Of a stretch of DNA of 64,000 nt, positions 26,543 through 34,952 are shown one piece after another. Position 1 is the stretch's first letter, and every line of letters starts with the position of its first letter. The stretch covers positions 186,001 to 250,000 of the forward strand of contig CBDBQB010000039.1 in assembly GCA_965209105.1 (NCBI GenBank), in the 5' to 3' direction. Below the pieces are notes generated by a model that saw only the letters and a program-made list of their open reading frames with translations, ran no database searches and had not been told where the DNA came from. This DNA is from JAAELZ01 sp965209105 (GTDB lineage: Bacteria; Pseudomonadota; Gammaproteobacteria; Arenicellales; Poriferihabitantaceae). The position numbers were made by a program, and so were the translations under genes.

Positions 26543-27451
26543 TTGGCTGATCGTCGCTTACAAGTGTTTACTACCGTTGCAAGGCTTTTGAGTTTTACCA
26601 AAGCTGCCGAAACTCTATACATGACACAGCCGGCAGTGACCTTCCAAATTCGCCAGTTGGAAGAGTATTTTAATGCTCGGCTATTTGATCGAACGCATAA
26701 TCGTATCACCCTGACCGAAACGGGCGAGTTGATGCAGCGCTATGCGGATCAAATTATCGAAAAATACAAGGAAATGGATAATGCAGTTCGCACCTTGACG
26801 GGCGAAGTGCAAGGCCCATTGGTCATTGGTGCAAGCACCACGATTGGCGATTACGTGATTCCTGAAATACTGGGTGAGTATCAACGCAAGTTTCCCGACG
26901 TCACGATACGTTTGAATGTGTCGAACACGCAGGGTATTATTCAGATGGTTGAGAATAATGAGATCGACATCGGCATTGTCGAAGGCCCAGTCGAAAATAA
27001 AAATCTCACGACCGAGGTTTGTTGGCACGATGAACTGGTGGTCGCCTGTACACCTGATCATGCACTGGCCAAACAAAAATCAGTGACGATGGAGGATCTC
27101 GAACCCTTTCCTTTTATTGGGCGAGAAGAAGGTTCGGGTACGCGCGGTGTTTTCGCGCAATATGCAGAATCGAGGGGGAAATCTACCGATGATCTTAATC
27201 TGATTCTCGAGTTTACCAGCCCAGAATCAATCAAGGCGGCAGTGGGTGCTGGCCTTGGAATTTCAGTTCAATCCATTGCGACCCTGCAAAAGGAAATCAA
27301 ATTGGGCTTGTTAGCCGTTGTGCCACTCAAGCCCGCGCTCAATCGACCTTTTTCCTTGGTTTATCAGCGTCAAAAGTTTCGCGTTCAGGCGATGGATGAG
27401 TTCCTTGAATTTGCGCAAGATCACTGCGAAAAACGCAAGAAAAGGAAATAA
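26543..27451 (+). CDS. LysR-family transcriptional regulator
   Basis: A 302-aa regulator with an N-terminal winged helix-turn-helix (FTTVARLLSFTKAAETLYMTQPAVTFQIRQLEEYF) and a periplasmic-binding-type effector domain (about 88-295) with LVIGASTTIGDYVIPEIL and FPFIGREEGSGTR. The latter resembles regulators of the CysL/CbbR-like branch, where the GSGTR loop contacts an anionic effector. Start codon TTG at 26543, with GAGG at good spacing. It is divergent from the BI-1 gene; target unknown. Confidence 0.88.
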   Translation: MADRRLQVFTTVARLLSFTKAAETLYMTQPAVTFQIRQLEEYFNARLFDRTHNRITLTETGELMQRYADQIIEKYKEMDNAVRTLTGEVQGPLVIGASTTIGDYVIPEILGEYQRKFPDVTIRLNVSNTQGIIQMVENNEIDIGIVEGPVENKNLTTEVCWHDELVVACTPDHALAKQKSVTMEDLEPFPFIGREEGSGTRGVFAQYAESRGKSTDDLNLILEFTSPESIKAAVGAGLGISVQSIATLQKEIKLGLLAVVPLKPALNRPFSLVYQRQKFRVQAMDEFLEFAQDHCEKRKKRK

Positions 27452-27491
27452 TTCGCACGACTTGAACGTTATCGTAGAGGTCTAATAGTTC

Positions 27492-27872
27492 ATGATACCT
27501 TCGTCAGCCACATCTACACGGACTGCACAACTCTCGAATATCGAGAGCATTGGCAAAGATTTGCCCCATGAAGCGCTTGCGATGTTGGCTGAATTCGCAC
27601 AATTCTTAAAAGCCAAACACCCATCGATTCAAACCGAAGTCCAAGCACTGAACCCGATAGACCGTCCAGTAGAAGAGAACGTCATCGCGGCAATCAGGCG
27701 GTTGTCAAAAACCTACCCAATGCTCGATAAGTCGATTTTATTCGAGCAAACCTCCGCTGCAATGAGCGCGCATGTGTTGCAAGAAATTTCCAGTACCGAA
27801 TCCATCGATCGTTTAGAGCAAGTATTTAAAAAGGAATATGAGGCTTATTTGGAGCAAGGCACGGCTAGGTAA
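27492..27872 (+). CDS. Small hypothetical protein
   Basis: A 126-aa soluble helical protein with no family recognised. Residues about 15-40 (NIESIGKDLPHEALAMLAEFAQFLKAKH) resemble the N-terminal helix of short DUF2281-like antitoxin-type proteins, but the rest, including NVIAAIRRLSKTYPML, does not clearly match. Starts 40 bases after the LysR gene on the same strand. Confidence 0.5.
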   Translation: MIPSSATSTRTAQLSNIESIGKDLPHEALAMLAEFAQFLKAKHPSIQTEVQALNPIDRPVEENVIAAIRRLSKTYPMLDKSILFEQTSAAMSAHVLQEISSTESIDRLEQVFKKEYEAYLEQGTAR

Positions 27873-27906
27873 ATGGACTTGAAACGCAGATTATTTGGTT
27901 AATAAA

Positions 27907-28500
27907 ATGTGTGGACGCTACGCCAATCATGTCAAAGCGATGCACGATTGGTCAGCTATACTTGGCGATTGGCCGGGTGAATATAAAACCAGCAGCAATG
28001 TCTCGCCGGGTTCAACGGTACCGACCGTGGTTTGGCACAAAGATAGACCTCTAACCATTCCGATGCGCTGGGGATTGGTGCCGAAATGGTCTAAGACCCC
28101 GCAAACCAAATTTTCAACCTTTAATGCTCGGATTGAAAGTGTAGCGGAGAAACCGAGCTTCAAGGAAGCCTACCGAAATCGCCAGACCTGTCTAATTCCC
28201 GCCCAGGGATATTACGAGTGGCGTGGGGAGAAAGGTTCAAAACAGGCTTTTTTTGTACAAAGGGATGATGCGCAGCCGATTTTGATCGCCGGTATTTGGG
28301 AGCGCTGGCAACAAGCGGACGAAAAGTTATATTCTTGTACAATTCTGACCCGTCCGGCGAACCCGGAATTAATGACGCTTCACCCAAGGATGCCGATTAT
28401 ATTGAATCGAGCGATGGCCATTTCATGGCAGACTCGGATCATGAATTTGAACCGCAATACCACACCAGCTTTAAGGTATGCGCCCACGTCTGCCGTCTAA
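27907..28500 (+). CDS. SOS response-associated peptidase (SRAP, YedK/HMCES family)
   Basis: About 197 aa. SRAP proteins covalently cross-link abasic sites in single-stranded DNA through Cys2, so the start must be ATG 27907 giving MCGRYA. Also visible are NARIESVAEKPSF, CLIPAQGYYEWRGEKG with the catalytic Glu, and LHPRMPII with the catalytic His. After MPIIL the C-terminal strand sequence is poorly conserved and the protein ends about 20 residues earlier than YedK, so the last strand may be lost or altered by a small deletion. Confidence 0.85.
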   Translation: MCGRYANHVKAMHDWSAILGDWPGEYKTSSNVSPGSTVPTVVWHKDRPLTIPMRWGLVPKWSKTPQTKFSTFNARIESVAEKPSFKEAYRNRQTCLIPAQGYYEWRGEKGSKQAFFVQRDDAQPILIAGIWERWQQADEKLYSCTILTRPANPELMTLHPRMPIILNRAMAISWQTRIMNLNRNTTPALRYAPTSAV

Positions 28501-28744
28501 GCGGGAAGTAGAATTACCTCTTTGGCTTATGGTGTTTGCACCGACGCAGCGTTGCTTATATTAACCTAGAATAATCAGTTAAACACGAAAGTCCATGCAA
28601 GCTCTTGATGCACCTAGCAAAATCAAAAAAGGTCTTATCACCAATAAGGCGACCGCGACTTTTATGATTTCACTATGCACTTCAATTGCTTACATGTCTT
28701 TTCCGCGTGTAACTGATTTTTCTAGGATTAAAGGCTTAGCCGGA

Positions 28745-29338
28745 TTATTCCTTCGCGCGTTTTACCCACTTCAGGCCGTTGATCATCGGTTGGAGGAGGT
28801 TTTCCTTTTTCCAAAAGGCATAAAAAGCAATGGCCGCAAGATGTAACACAAACAACCCCAATAGAATTTTGGCATTCAGATGATGGATAAATGTCAAGTT
28901 TCCTCGCGCGTCGTCGCTGATCTCGTATGCAAAGGGTCCGTTCGCGTATAGTGTGTCGTCTTCAAGAAACAAACCGCTTGACGCTTGAATCGTCAGGCTA
29001 AAGAGCAAGGCGACGACGGCAAGCGAACCGATGGGGCTGTGGCCATGAATGCCGCTGGCTTTTCGCTGCTTGACGCTGCGTAGGTAATGCGGAACGGCGC
29101 GTATATTGTTTGTCAGCGTTTTTAATCGAATCGGTTCAGGGCCGATCACCCCCCAAATCAAGCGCCATATTAGTAGCCCGCCCGTGACATAGCCTGCGTA
29201 AAAGTGCCATTCGATGGTTTCAAAATCACGAAACTCACCGAGTAACCAGCCGGATAAAACACTGGCAGCCAGCAGCCAATGCCATGTGCGAGTGATTTTA
29301 TCCCAAACGAGCCGCTGTTCAAATTCAGGGGAATGCAA
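28745..29338 (-). CDS. Cytochrome b561-type membrane protein
   Basis: A 197-aa di-heme cytochrome b561 domain: four membrane segments with heme-ligand histidines in TRTWHWLLAAS, IEWHFYAGYV, and FIHHLNAKILLGLFVLHLAAI. These proteins pass electrons from quinol to periplasmic cytochromes. The gene lies six bases after a cytochrome c' gene on the same strand, so the two probably form an electron-transfer pair (b561 feeding c'). Between 28501 and 28744 I see no gene. Confidence 0.88.
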   Translation of the reverse strand: MHSPEFEQRLVWDKITRTWHWLLAASVLSGWLLGEFRDFETIEWHFYAGYVTGGLLIWRLIWGVIGPEPIRLKTLTNNIRAVPHYLRSVKQRKASGIHGHSPIGSLAVVALLFSLTIQASSGLFLEDDTLYANGPFAYEISDDARGNLTFIHHLNAKILLGLFVLHLAAIAFYAFWKKENLLQPMINGLKWVKRAKE

Positions 29339-29344
29339 GCGGCG

Positions 29345-29812
29345 TTATTCCTCGGCGCGAAAATCGTCGTGACAGCCCTTGCAAGCTTTGCCTAAGCCGC
29401 GCACACCGCCTCGCAAGGCTTCTAAACCGTTGCCTGCCACAGCTGATAAGGCGGTTGTCGCTTCGCTAAAAGTTGTTAGGCGATCAACAATTTCTGGGTA
29501 AGTCGACCATATTTCAGGCAGGGCTCGAGTTTTATATTTGCTGGTGTTATCAGTGCCTTCAGGCCATAGGCGACTGTTATTCATGCCCCCGAGTTGCGAG
29601 AGGTTATTGGCCAACAGACTCGCGAGTTCGGCATCATATTCAATCTTGCCTTTAGCCATGCCAAATAAGGGGCCAGCATTAATGCCAACATTCTTGTAAT
29701 AACCTTGACGGGCTTGGATGAGCTTTTTATTTGGATCCTTCTCAGCGGCAGCTGGGGTGGCTAATAGGATAGTGGTGGCCAATATTGAAATAACTGCTTT
29801 TATAAGCTTCAT
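29345..29812 (-). CDS. Cytochrome c' (class II cytochrome c)
   Basis: A 155-aa periplasmic protein with signal peptide (about 1-23, ending PAAAE) and C-terminal heme site KACKGCHDDFRAEE (CxxCH at about 146-150). The helical middle with LIQARQGYYKNVGINAGPL and ALPEIWSTYPEIVDRL fits the cytochrome c' four-helix bundle better than the paralogue at 10609. It precedes and is probably co-transcribed with the cytochrome b561 gene. Confidence 0.88.
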   Translation of the reverse strand: MKLIKAVISILATTILLATPAAAEKDPNKKLIQARQGYYKNVGINAGPLFGMAKGKIEYDAELASLLANNLSQLGGMNNSRLWPEGTDNTSKYKTRALPEIWSTYPEIVDRLTTFSEATTALSAVAGNGLEALRGGVRGLGKACKGCHDDFRAEE

Positions 29813-29889
29813 GGTTTAATCCTGCTTTGATTTCTGAATGAGAATACGAATGATAGCATGGATAAAAAAACAACAAATCCTAATTAAAT

Positions 29890-29914
29890 GCACTACTATT
29901 GTGCATATATGCAC
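29890..29914. promoter_or_regulatory. Palindromic operator at the LysR start
   Basis: GTGCATATATGCAC (29901-29914) is a perfect 14-bp palindrome covering the ATG at 29909, and a further TGCAC half-site lies seven bases to its left (TGCAC-N7-GTGCA). LysR proteins commonly repress themselves through such sites; the position between the divergent cytochrome pair and the regulator fits shared control. Confidence 0.5.
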
Positions 29915-30772
29915 ACCGTAGAATGGGACAATTTACGTTATGTTTTGCTCGTCTCTCGCACGGGATCGATTTCTGAGGCGGCGAGAATCTTGCGCGTCAA
30001 CCGCACCACAGTGTTGCGTAGAATTCGTGGATACGAGGAAAAACTTAAAACCAAGTTATTCGAGCGTGGTTCAACGGGTTATGTCCTATCGCCTGGCGCC
30101 GTGAAAATGCTACAGGCGGCTGAGCAGATGGAAGAGATCATGTTGGATCTCGAAAGAGCTATCATCGGGCAAGAGACCGGATTGGAAGGAGACTTGCGCG
30201 TCACCACGACAGATTCGTTGGTCGATTCAATGCTTGGGCCCCATCTGGCATCGTTTAGTCAACGACATCCGAATATAAAATTAGAGCTAATAGTGACAAA
30301 CCACCACTTAAGCCTCACGCGCCGAGATGCTGACGTTTCAATTCGGCCCACCAATCGTCCGCCAAAACATTTGTTCGGCCAGCAAATCGGCAGTTTTCCT
30401 TTCGGTATCTTTGCGACGAAAAGTTATATGAATAAGGTGCAGAATGTTGGCATAAAGGAGCACGATTGGCTGGGTTTAGACGAAACGCTCATCCATTCAC
30501 CCGCGGGAGCATGGCAACAAAAGTATCTTAATGGCGTGACCTTTAAATTTCTAGCCGACTCGTTTTTAGCATTGCGCACTGTCGCTGAGTATGGCCTCGG
30601 TTTAGCGTTTATGCCCATTGCAGTGGCTGAAAAATCAAGCAAACTCATTCGGGTTGAATTGGATATACCCATGGCAAAGGTTAGTCTTTGGATATTGACC
30701 CACAACGATTTGTGGAATGTCGCGAGAGTGCGTGCATTTATCCAGCATATTACGACGGAAATGGCGGATTGA
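29909..30772 (+). CDS. LysR-family transcriptional regulator
   Basis: About 287 aa from ATG 29909 (MHTVEWDNLRYVLLVSRTGS); an upstream ATG at 29888 is less likely. The N-terminal helix-turn-helix has SISEAARILRVNRTTVLRRIRGYE, and the effector domain starts near 90 (LRVTTTDSLVDSMLGPHL). Arg-Thr-Thr in the recognition helix differs from the common QPAVS and is typical of a LysR subgroup near the C-terminal of which AEYGLGLAFMPIAVAE is found. It is divergent from the cytochrome c'/b561 pair and may regulate it. Confidence 0.85.
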   Translation: MHTVEWDNLRYVLLVSRTGSISEAARILRVNRTTVLRRIRGYEEKLKTKLFERGSTGYVLSPGAVKMLQAAEQMEEIMLDLERAIIGQETGLEGDLRVTTTDSLVDSMLGPHLASFSQRHPNIKLELIVTNHHLSLTRRDADVSIRPTNRPPKHLFGQQIGSFPFGIFATKSYMNKVQNVGIKEHDWLGLDETLIHSPAGAWQQKYLNGVTFKFLADSFLALRTVAEYGLGLAFMPIAVAEKSSKLIRVELDIPMAKVSLWILTHNDLWNVARVRAFIQHITTEMAD

Positions 30773-30831
30773 TGGGGTACAGACTGATCCAGGGCTCAAC
30801 GATGTTGATTCCGAGATAAATTCGCTAAGAA

Positions 30832-31836
30832 ATGGACAGCTTAACGCAAATTGTTTTGGGTAGTGCGGTGGCCTATACCGTGGCCGGAAAACAAGCACCC
30901 AAATTAGCGTTATTGGCGGGCGCGGTGATAGGAACCTTGCCTGATTTAGATGTGTTGGTGCAGTATGCCGACCCACTGCGCGATACGGTATTTCACCGTA
31001 CTTGGTCACATTCGTGGATCGTACATTCGGCTATCGCGCCGATACTCGCCTTTTTGGCGAGCCGCATGTTTCACCCGCTAGATTTCAAGCGCTGGTTTAT
31101 GCTGATCTGGCTGTGCCTGACTACACACAGTTTACTGGATAGCGCAACAATATACGGAACCCATCTTTTTTGGCCGCTGCCAACACAAACTATTATGCAA
31201 GGTGCGATCTTTATCATCGACCCCTTGTATACCTTACCACTGCTAGTCGCAGTGTTCATGGCATGGTTCACCCAACATTCAAGGCGCGCAACAAAATGGA
31301 TACGATGGGGGCTGGTCATGAGTACCGCATATCTTTGTTGGGCTTTACTCATTCAGCAGTTTATTCAGCAAAGATTTGAGCGAACCTTGGCGCAGAATAA
31401 TATTTCTAGCGATCAGTATTTCGTTACACCCACGCCGTTGAATACGATGTTGTGGCGCGTTGTTGCATTAGATGGCGATCAGTATGTTGAGGGTGTCTCC
31501 TCTATTTTTGATTCTAATGAGATGATAAAGCTTACGGTTTATCCGCGAGGCGTTGCCGCGAATTCAGAATTTAATAAATTGCCGAACGTCGCTTTATACC
31601 AGCGATTTAGCCACAGTTTTTTCGTAGCGCGAGAAGAAAATGAGACTATTTTTATTCAAGATTTACGAATGGGTATAGCGCCAAATTTTGTATTCGAATT
31701 TGCGGTTGCAAAGCGTGAACTTGGGAAGGTAAACGCCATCGTACCCGTCCGTGGGAAAAGCCAAAAGACCCCTGATGGTTTCTTTGGAAGGTTGCTTAGA
31801 AGGATTTTTGACGAAAATCAAAATTTGGAATTATAA
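30832..31836 (+). CDS. YdjM/YbcI-type membrane-bound metal-dependent hydrolase (DUF457)
   Basis: A 334-aa protein starting MDSLTQIVLGSAVAYTV, with GTLPDLDVLV, FHRTWSHSWIVH and TTHSLLDS, the Asp/His motifs of the YdjM (LexA-regulated, putative metal-dependent hydrolase) family, in an N-terminal membrane region of four to five segments. The C-terminal part (about 185-334) is soluble and not recognised. The biological substrate of the family is unknown. The last base of its stop codon coincides with the first base of a MITE-like element. Confidence 0.8.
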   Translation: MDSLTQIVLGSAVAYTVAGKQAPKLALLAGAVIGTLPDLDVLVQYADPLRDTVFHRTWSHSWIVHSAIAPILAFLASRMFHPLDFKRWFMLIWLCLTTHSLLDSATIYGTHLFWPLPTQTIMQGAIFIIDPLYTLPLLVAVFMAWFTQHSRRATKWIRWGLVMSTAYLCWALLIQQFIQQRFERTLAQNNISSDQYFVTPTPLNTMLWRVVALDGDQYVEGVSSIFDSNEMIKLTVYPRGVAANSEFNKLPNVALYQRFSHSFFVAREENETIFIQDLRMGIAPNFVFEFAVAKRELGKVNAIVPVRGKSQKTPDGFFGRLLRRIFDENQNLEL

Positions 31837-31995
31837 GAGACCTCAACATAACTACAGCACAAGATAAAATGCCTAATAATTCCCAATCTTTTCGTCAAAA
31901 TATCACGCAATAGCTCGCTATTACACTCCATTTTGTCAAAAACATTGAAAATATTATCTCGTTTTCCTATGCATTTTAGTTATGTTGAGGTCTCT
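31836..31995. mobile_element. MITE-like element, 160 bp
   Basis: Perfect 19-bp terminal inverted repeats begin AGAGACCTCAACATAACTA (31836-31854) and end with its complement (31977-31995). The flanks share ATA (31833-31835 and 31996-31998), a possible 3-bp target duplication. The centre is itself palindromic (AATAGC-TC-GCTATT) inside imperfect TTTTCGTCAAAAT / ATTTTGTCAAAAA arms. There is no coding capacity. This is a typical miniature inverted-repeat element; the transposase that mobilises it is not in this window (the ends do not match the IS at 16915). Confidence 0.7.
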
Positions 31996-32187
31996 ATAAA
32001 CTAACGATATCAGAGTTATTTCCAGCAGGGCTAAAAACCAAAGAAAGAATTGTTAGCTGGGCGAATGAGGCTTAGGAGAAAAAGAGTTTTCAGCGCATGA
32101 TTCTAAATATTGATTTTTCCACCCTTGCCCAGGGGTTTAACGGGTTTTTAACTTGATTAACGCGTCCATGCGTCCTAGGATAACCCT

Positions 32188-32709
32188 ATGGTTTATTTTG
32201 CGCGCAAACGAAAAGACAAGGGCTTAGACAGTGATGGTTATCGGCCGAACGTCGGAATTATAATCTGCAATAAAAGCGGGCAGGTATTGTGGGCAAGACG
32301 AGTTCGACACGATGGCTGGCAGTTTCCGCAAGGCGGGGTAGAGCATAAAGAATCCCCGCGCGAAGCCGCGTTTCGTGAGCTCTATGAGGAAGTTGGCCTG
32401 TACCCCCACCAAGTCCAATTATTGGGCACAACGCAAAAATGGTATCGATATGACGTGCCGCATCGGCCGAACAATCGTTTTCGTGGGCAAAAGCAACAAT
32501 GGTTTTTGTTTCACCTGACCGCTAAGGACGAAGAAATTCGCTTAGACCGAAGTGATAAGCCTGAGTTTGATGGTTGGCGCTGGGTGGATTATTGGCACCC
32601 TTTAGACAATATCATCGCATTTAAAAAGGAAGTTTACCGCGAAGCGCTGTCTGAGTTGGAGCCTGTTTTACAGGCAGCCATTGTGAACGCGGCGCAAAGC
32701 AACGCTTAA
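32188..32709 (+). CDS. rppH: RNA pyrophosphohydrolase (Nudix)
   Basis: A 173-aa Nudix hydrolase that removes pyrophosphate from mRNA 5' ends and triggers RNase E decay. Seen: GYRPNVGIIICNKSGQVLWARR, WQFPQGGVEHKESPREAAFR-ELYEEVGL (complete Nudix box) and RNRFRGQKQQWFLF-like region, all as in E. coli RppH. The N-terminus is about nine residues longer than usual (MVYFARKRKDKG), with no nearer start codon. Followed three bases later by a DUF2237 gene. Confidence 0.93.
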   Translation: MVYFARKRKDKGLDSDGYRPNVGIIICNKSGQVLWARRVRHDGWQFPQGGVEHKESPREAAFRELYEEVGLYPHQVQLLGTTQKWYRYDVPHRPNNRFRGQKQQWFLFHLTAKDEEIRLDRSDKPEFDGWRWVDYWHPLDNIIAFKKEVYREALSELEPVLQAAIVNAAQSNA

Positions 32710-32712
32710 CAA

Positions 32713-33090
32713 ATGGACCGCGATGAGTCTATCAATGTATTGGGCGAACCGCTGACCCTGTGTGGCGATGACCCCATAACGGGTTTTTTTCGCGATGGCA
32801 TGTGTAATACCTGCGACCAAGATTTGGGCTCTCATACGGTGTGCATTGAGGTCAGTGAAGCGTTTTTGGAGTACTCGCGATTTAAGGGCAACGATCTATC
32901 AACCCCGATGCCTGAATTTGGCTTTAAGGGCTTGCGCAAGGGAGATTCATGGTGCTTGTGCGCTTCGCGTTGGTTGCAAGCATACAAAGATGGGATGGCA
33001 CCACGCGTTTTTCTGATGCGTACTCATCGGCGCGCCTTGGATATTGTGCCGTTAGAAGCAATGAAAAAATTTGCTGCTGATCTAAACTAG
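32713..33090 (+). CDS. DUF2237 family protein
   Basis: A 125-aa soluble protein with INVLGEPLTLCGDDPITGFF, DGMCNTCDQDLGSHTVC and GDSWCLCASRW, conserved features of DUF2237, rich in cysteine (CNTC, CLC). Function unknown. It starts three bases after rppH, so probably co-transcribed. Confidence 0.88.
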   Translation: MDRDESINVLGEPLTLCGDDPITGFFRDGMCNTCDQDLGSHTVCIEVSEAFLEYSRFKGNDLSTPMPEFGFKGLRKGDSWCLCASRWLQAYKDGMAPRVFLMRTHRRALDIVPLEAMKKFAADLN

Positions 33091-33165
33091 TTCCCTGTTT
33101 CGCGAACTTTTCGCATTATTATGCGTCTTAAGCTTTGTTATTTACGCATTGAGAGAAAACCAGTT

Positions 33166-33669
33166 ATGTCTGTATTTTTATCATTTCTGCGTCGCTTACT
33201 TGTCTTGAGTTTTATCCTTGGTCTCGTGCCAGCGGTCGCGCTGGCAGACGAAGCGCTACGTGATTTTCAAGGAAATATCACTACTTTGGAAGCCCTTCAA
33301 TCGCCTGATAAGTGGACGGTTGTAATGATTTGGGCATCGGATTGTCCTGTTTGTAACGAAGAAGCAGGTGGATACTCAGCTTTTCACAGTGCGCATGCGG
33401 ACAAAGATGCAAAAATCATCGGTATCTCTATTGACGGACAAGCTGGATTAGCCGACGCCGAAGACTATATTCAACGTAACGGTGTGACCTATCCCAATTT
33501 AATCGGTGATGTGGGCGCGGTCGCACGCTGGTATCAAAATCGAACCGGTCAAAGTTTCCGCGCGACGCCAACATTTGTGGTGTTTGACCCAGCTGGAGAG
33601 GTTCAAGCTGCGCAGCCCGGCGCTGTGCCGCCGAACGTGATCGAAGATTTTATTGCCTCTAAGCGCTAG
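33166..33669 (+). CDS. Periplasmic thioredoxin-like protein (TlpA/AhpC-TSA type)
   Basis: About 167 aa from ATG 33166 (upstream in-frame ATG 33121 would spoil the signal peptide). A signal peptide (about 1-28, ending ALA) is followed by a thioredoxin fold with MIWASDCPVCNEEAGGY (CPVC active site) and FRATPTFVVFDPAGEV (cis-Pro). Probably a thiol-disulfide reductant/oxidase in the periplasm; partner unknown. Confidence 0.85.
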   Translation: MSVFLSFLRRLLVLSFILGLVPAVALADEALRDFQGNITTLEALQSPDKWTVVMIWASDCPVCNEEAGGYSAFHSAHADKDAKIIGISIDGQAGLADAEDYIQRNGVTYPNLIGDVGAVARWYQNRTGQSFRATPTFVVFDPAGEVQAAQPGAVPPNVIEDFIASKR

Positions 33670-33692
33670 TTTAAAGCACTGCGTACGAAAAT

Positions 33693-34952
33693 CTATGCTT
33701 GTTGTGTAAGGCGCAGGTTTTTTATCGCGCTGACGCGCGCGCGGTCGATTGCGGCGGGTATTTGCATTGCTTCGCATTGAGCAGCAGCGATTTCTCCAGA
33801 ATTCACCGCATTCGCGACTTCATAATACTGCTGGATTTGCTCGGTTTGTGGATAGGGCATGGAGGGGAAACTCCCACCGCGGCCTTGCGAGTCTGCTTGG
33901 CAAGCCAAGGCGAACTTCGACACGCGCGCGGGGCGACGAAAGGCATCGAGCTTCTTAAGTATTTTTAAGATCGTTTCAGGGCGTAGCTCGTCTAGGCGAT
34001 GCATATTTAAATGCTGGTCGCTCATGATTTCTGCAATTTTTGTGGTTTCCTTGGGCACGCGCATTCGCTCAGACATCGCCTTCACCAAGGGCACTCCAGC
34101 GGCTTCGTGGCCGTGGTGCGACGGCCATTTTGATTGCGGGGTTACGCCTTTGCCAAGATCGTGTGTCAGTGCAGCGTAGATCACGTCAATATCTTCACTG
34201 ATGGCGCGCGCGCGATCAACCACCATCATTACGTGTACGCCGGTATCAATCTCGGGGTGATAGTGTTCGGTTTGTGGGACGCCAAACAGTGCATCGAGTT
34301 CGGGAAAGATACGCTTGAGTGCGCCGCAATCGCGTAGCGTGGTAAAAAACCGTGAAGGCATGTCGGTTAATAAAGCGCGATGGACTTCTTGCCAGATACG
34401 TTCAGGTACCAATGAATCGACTTCATTATTCTCCACCATCTTACGCATCAGTGCGAGCGTGTCAGGGTCGAGCTTCATATTTAAGGGTGCGAAACGCGCC
34501 GCAAAGCGTGCAGTGCGTAAGATTCGTACCGGGTCTTCGACAAAGGCATCAGAAACGTGTCTGAGTGTTCGGCTTTTTATATCGGCTAAACCGTCGTGGG
34601 GATCAATATATTCGCCATGTCCATCGCGGGCGATGGCGTTAATCGTCAAATCTCGGCGCAGTAAATCTTCTTCCAGTGTCACATCTTCGCTTGCATACAC
34701 GGTAAAGCCTTTATACCCTTTACCGGACTTTCGTTCAGTGCGTGCGAGGGCGTATTCTTCTTTGCTGTTGGGATGAAGAAAAACGGGGAAATCTTTGCCA
34801 ATCGGCGTGAAGCCAAGATCGGTCATTTTCTCCGGCGTTGCGCCAACCACGACCCAATCCCGATCTTTAACCGGCAAGCCGAGCAATTCGTCACGCACGG
34901 CGCCACCGACCACGTAACAATCGAGGTGATTTTCAGGCAGTGAGTTTGACAT
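33693..34952 (-). CDS. cca: CCA tRNA nucleotidyltransferase (multifunctional, with HD domain)
   Basis: About 419 aa. Adds or repairs the 3' CCA of tRNAs. N-terminal class II nucleotidyltransferase with CYVVGGAVRDELLGLPVKDRDWVVVG, RRDLTINAIA and ILRTARFAARFA; C-terminal HD domain with HDLGKGVTP and HHGHEAAGVPL, the bacterial multifunctional type (phosphatase and phosphodiesterase). Start ATG 34952; a longer upstream reading to 34988 overlaps the divergent gene. Its start and that of the divergent lipoprotein gene overlap by 13 bases. Confidence 0.94.
   Translation of the reverse strand: MSNSLPENHLDCYVVGGAVRDELLGLPVKDRDWVVVGATPEKMTDLGFTPIGKDFPVFLHPNSKEEYALARTERKSGKGYKGFTVYASEDVTLEEDLLRRDLTINAIARDGHGEYIDPHDGLADIKSRTLRHVSDAFVEDPVRILRTARFAARFAPLNMKLDPDTLALMRKMVENNEVDSLVPERIWQEVHRALLTDMPSRFFTTLRDCGALKRIFPELDALFGVPQTEHYHPEIDTGVHVMMVVDRARAISEDIDVIYAALTHDLGKGVTPQSKWPSHHGHEAAGVPLVKAMSERMRVPKETTKIAEIMSDQHLNMHRLDELRPETILKILKKLDAFRRPARVSKFALACQADSQGRGGSFPSMPYPQTEQIQQYYEVANAVNSGEIAAAQCEAMQIPAAIDRARVSAIKNLRLTQQA

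Noticed and set aside
28595..28846. 83-codon ORF upstream of and overlapping the cytochrome b561 gene on the other strand
   Set aside because: No domain, overlaps a well supported gene antisense, and lacks a good ribosome site.
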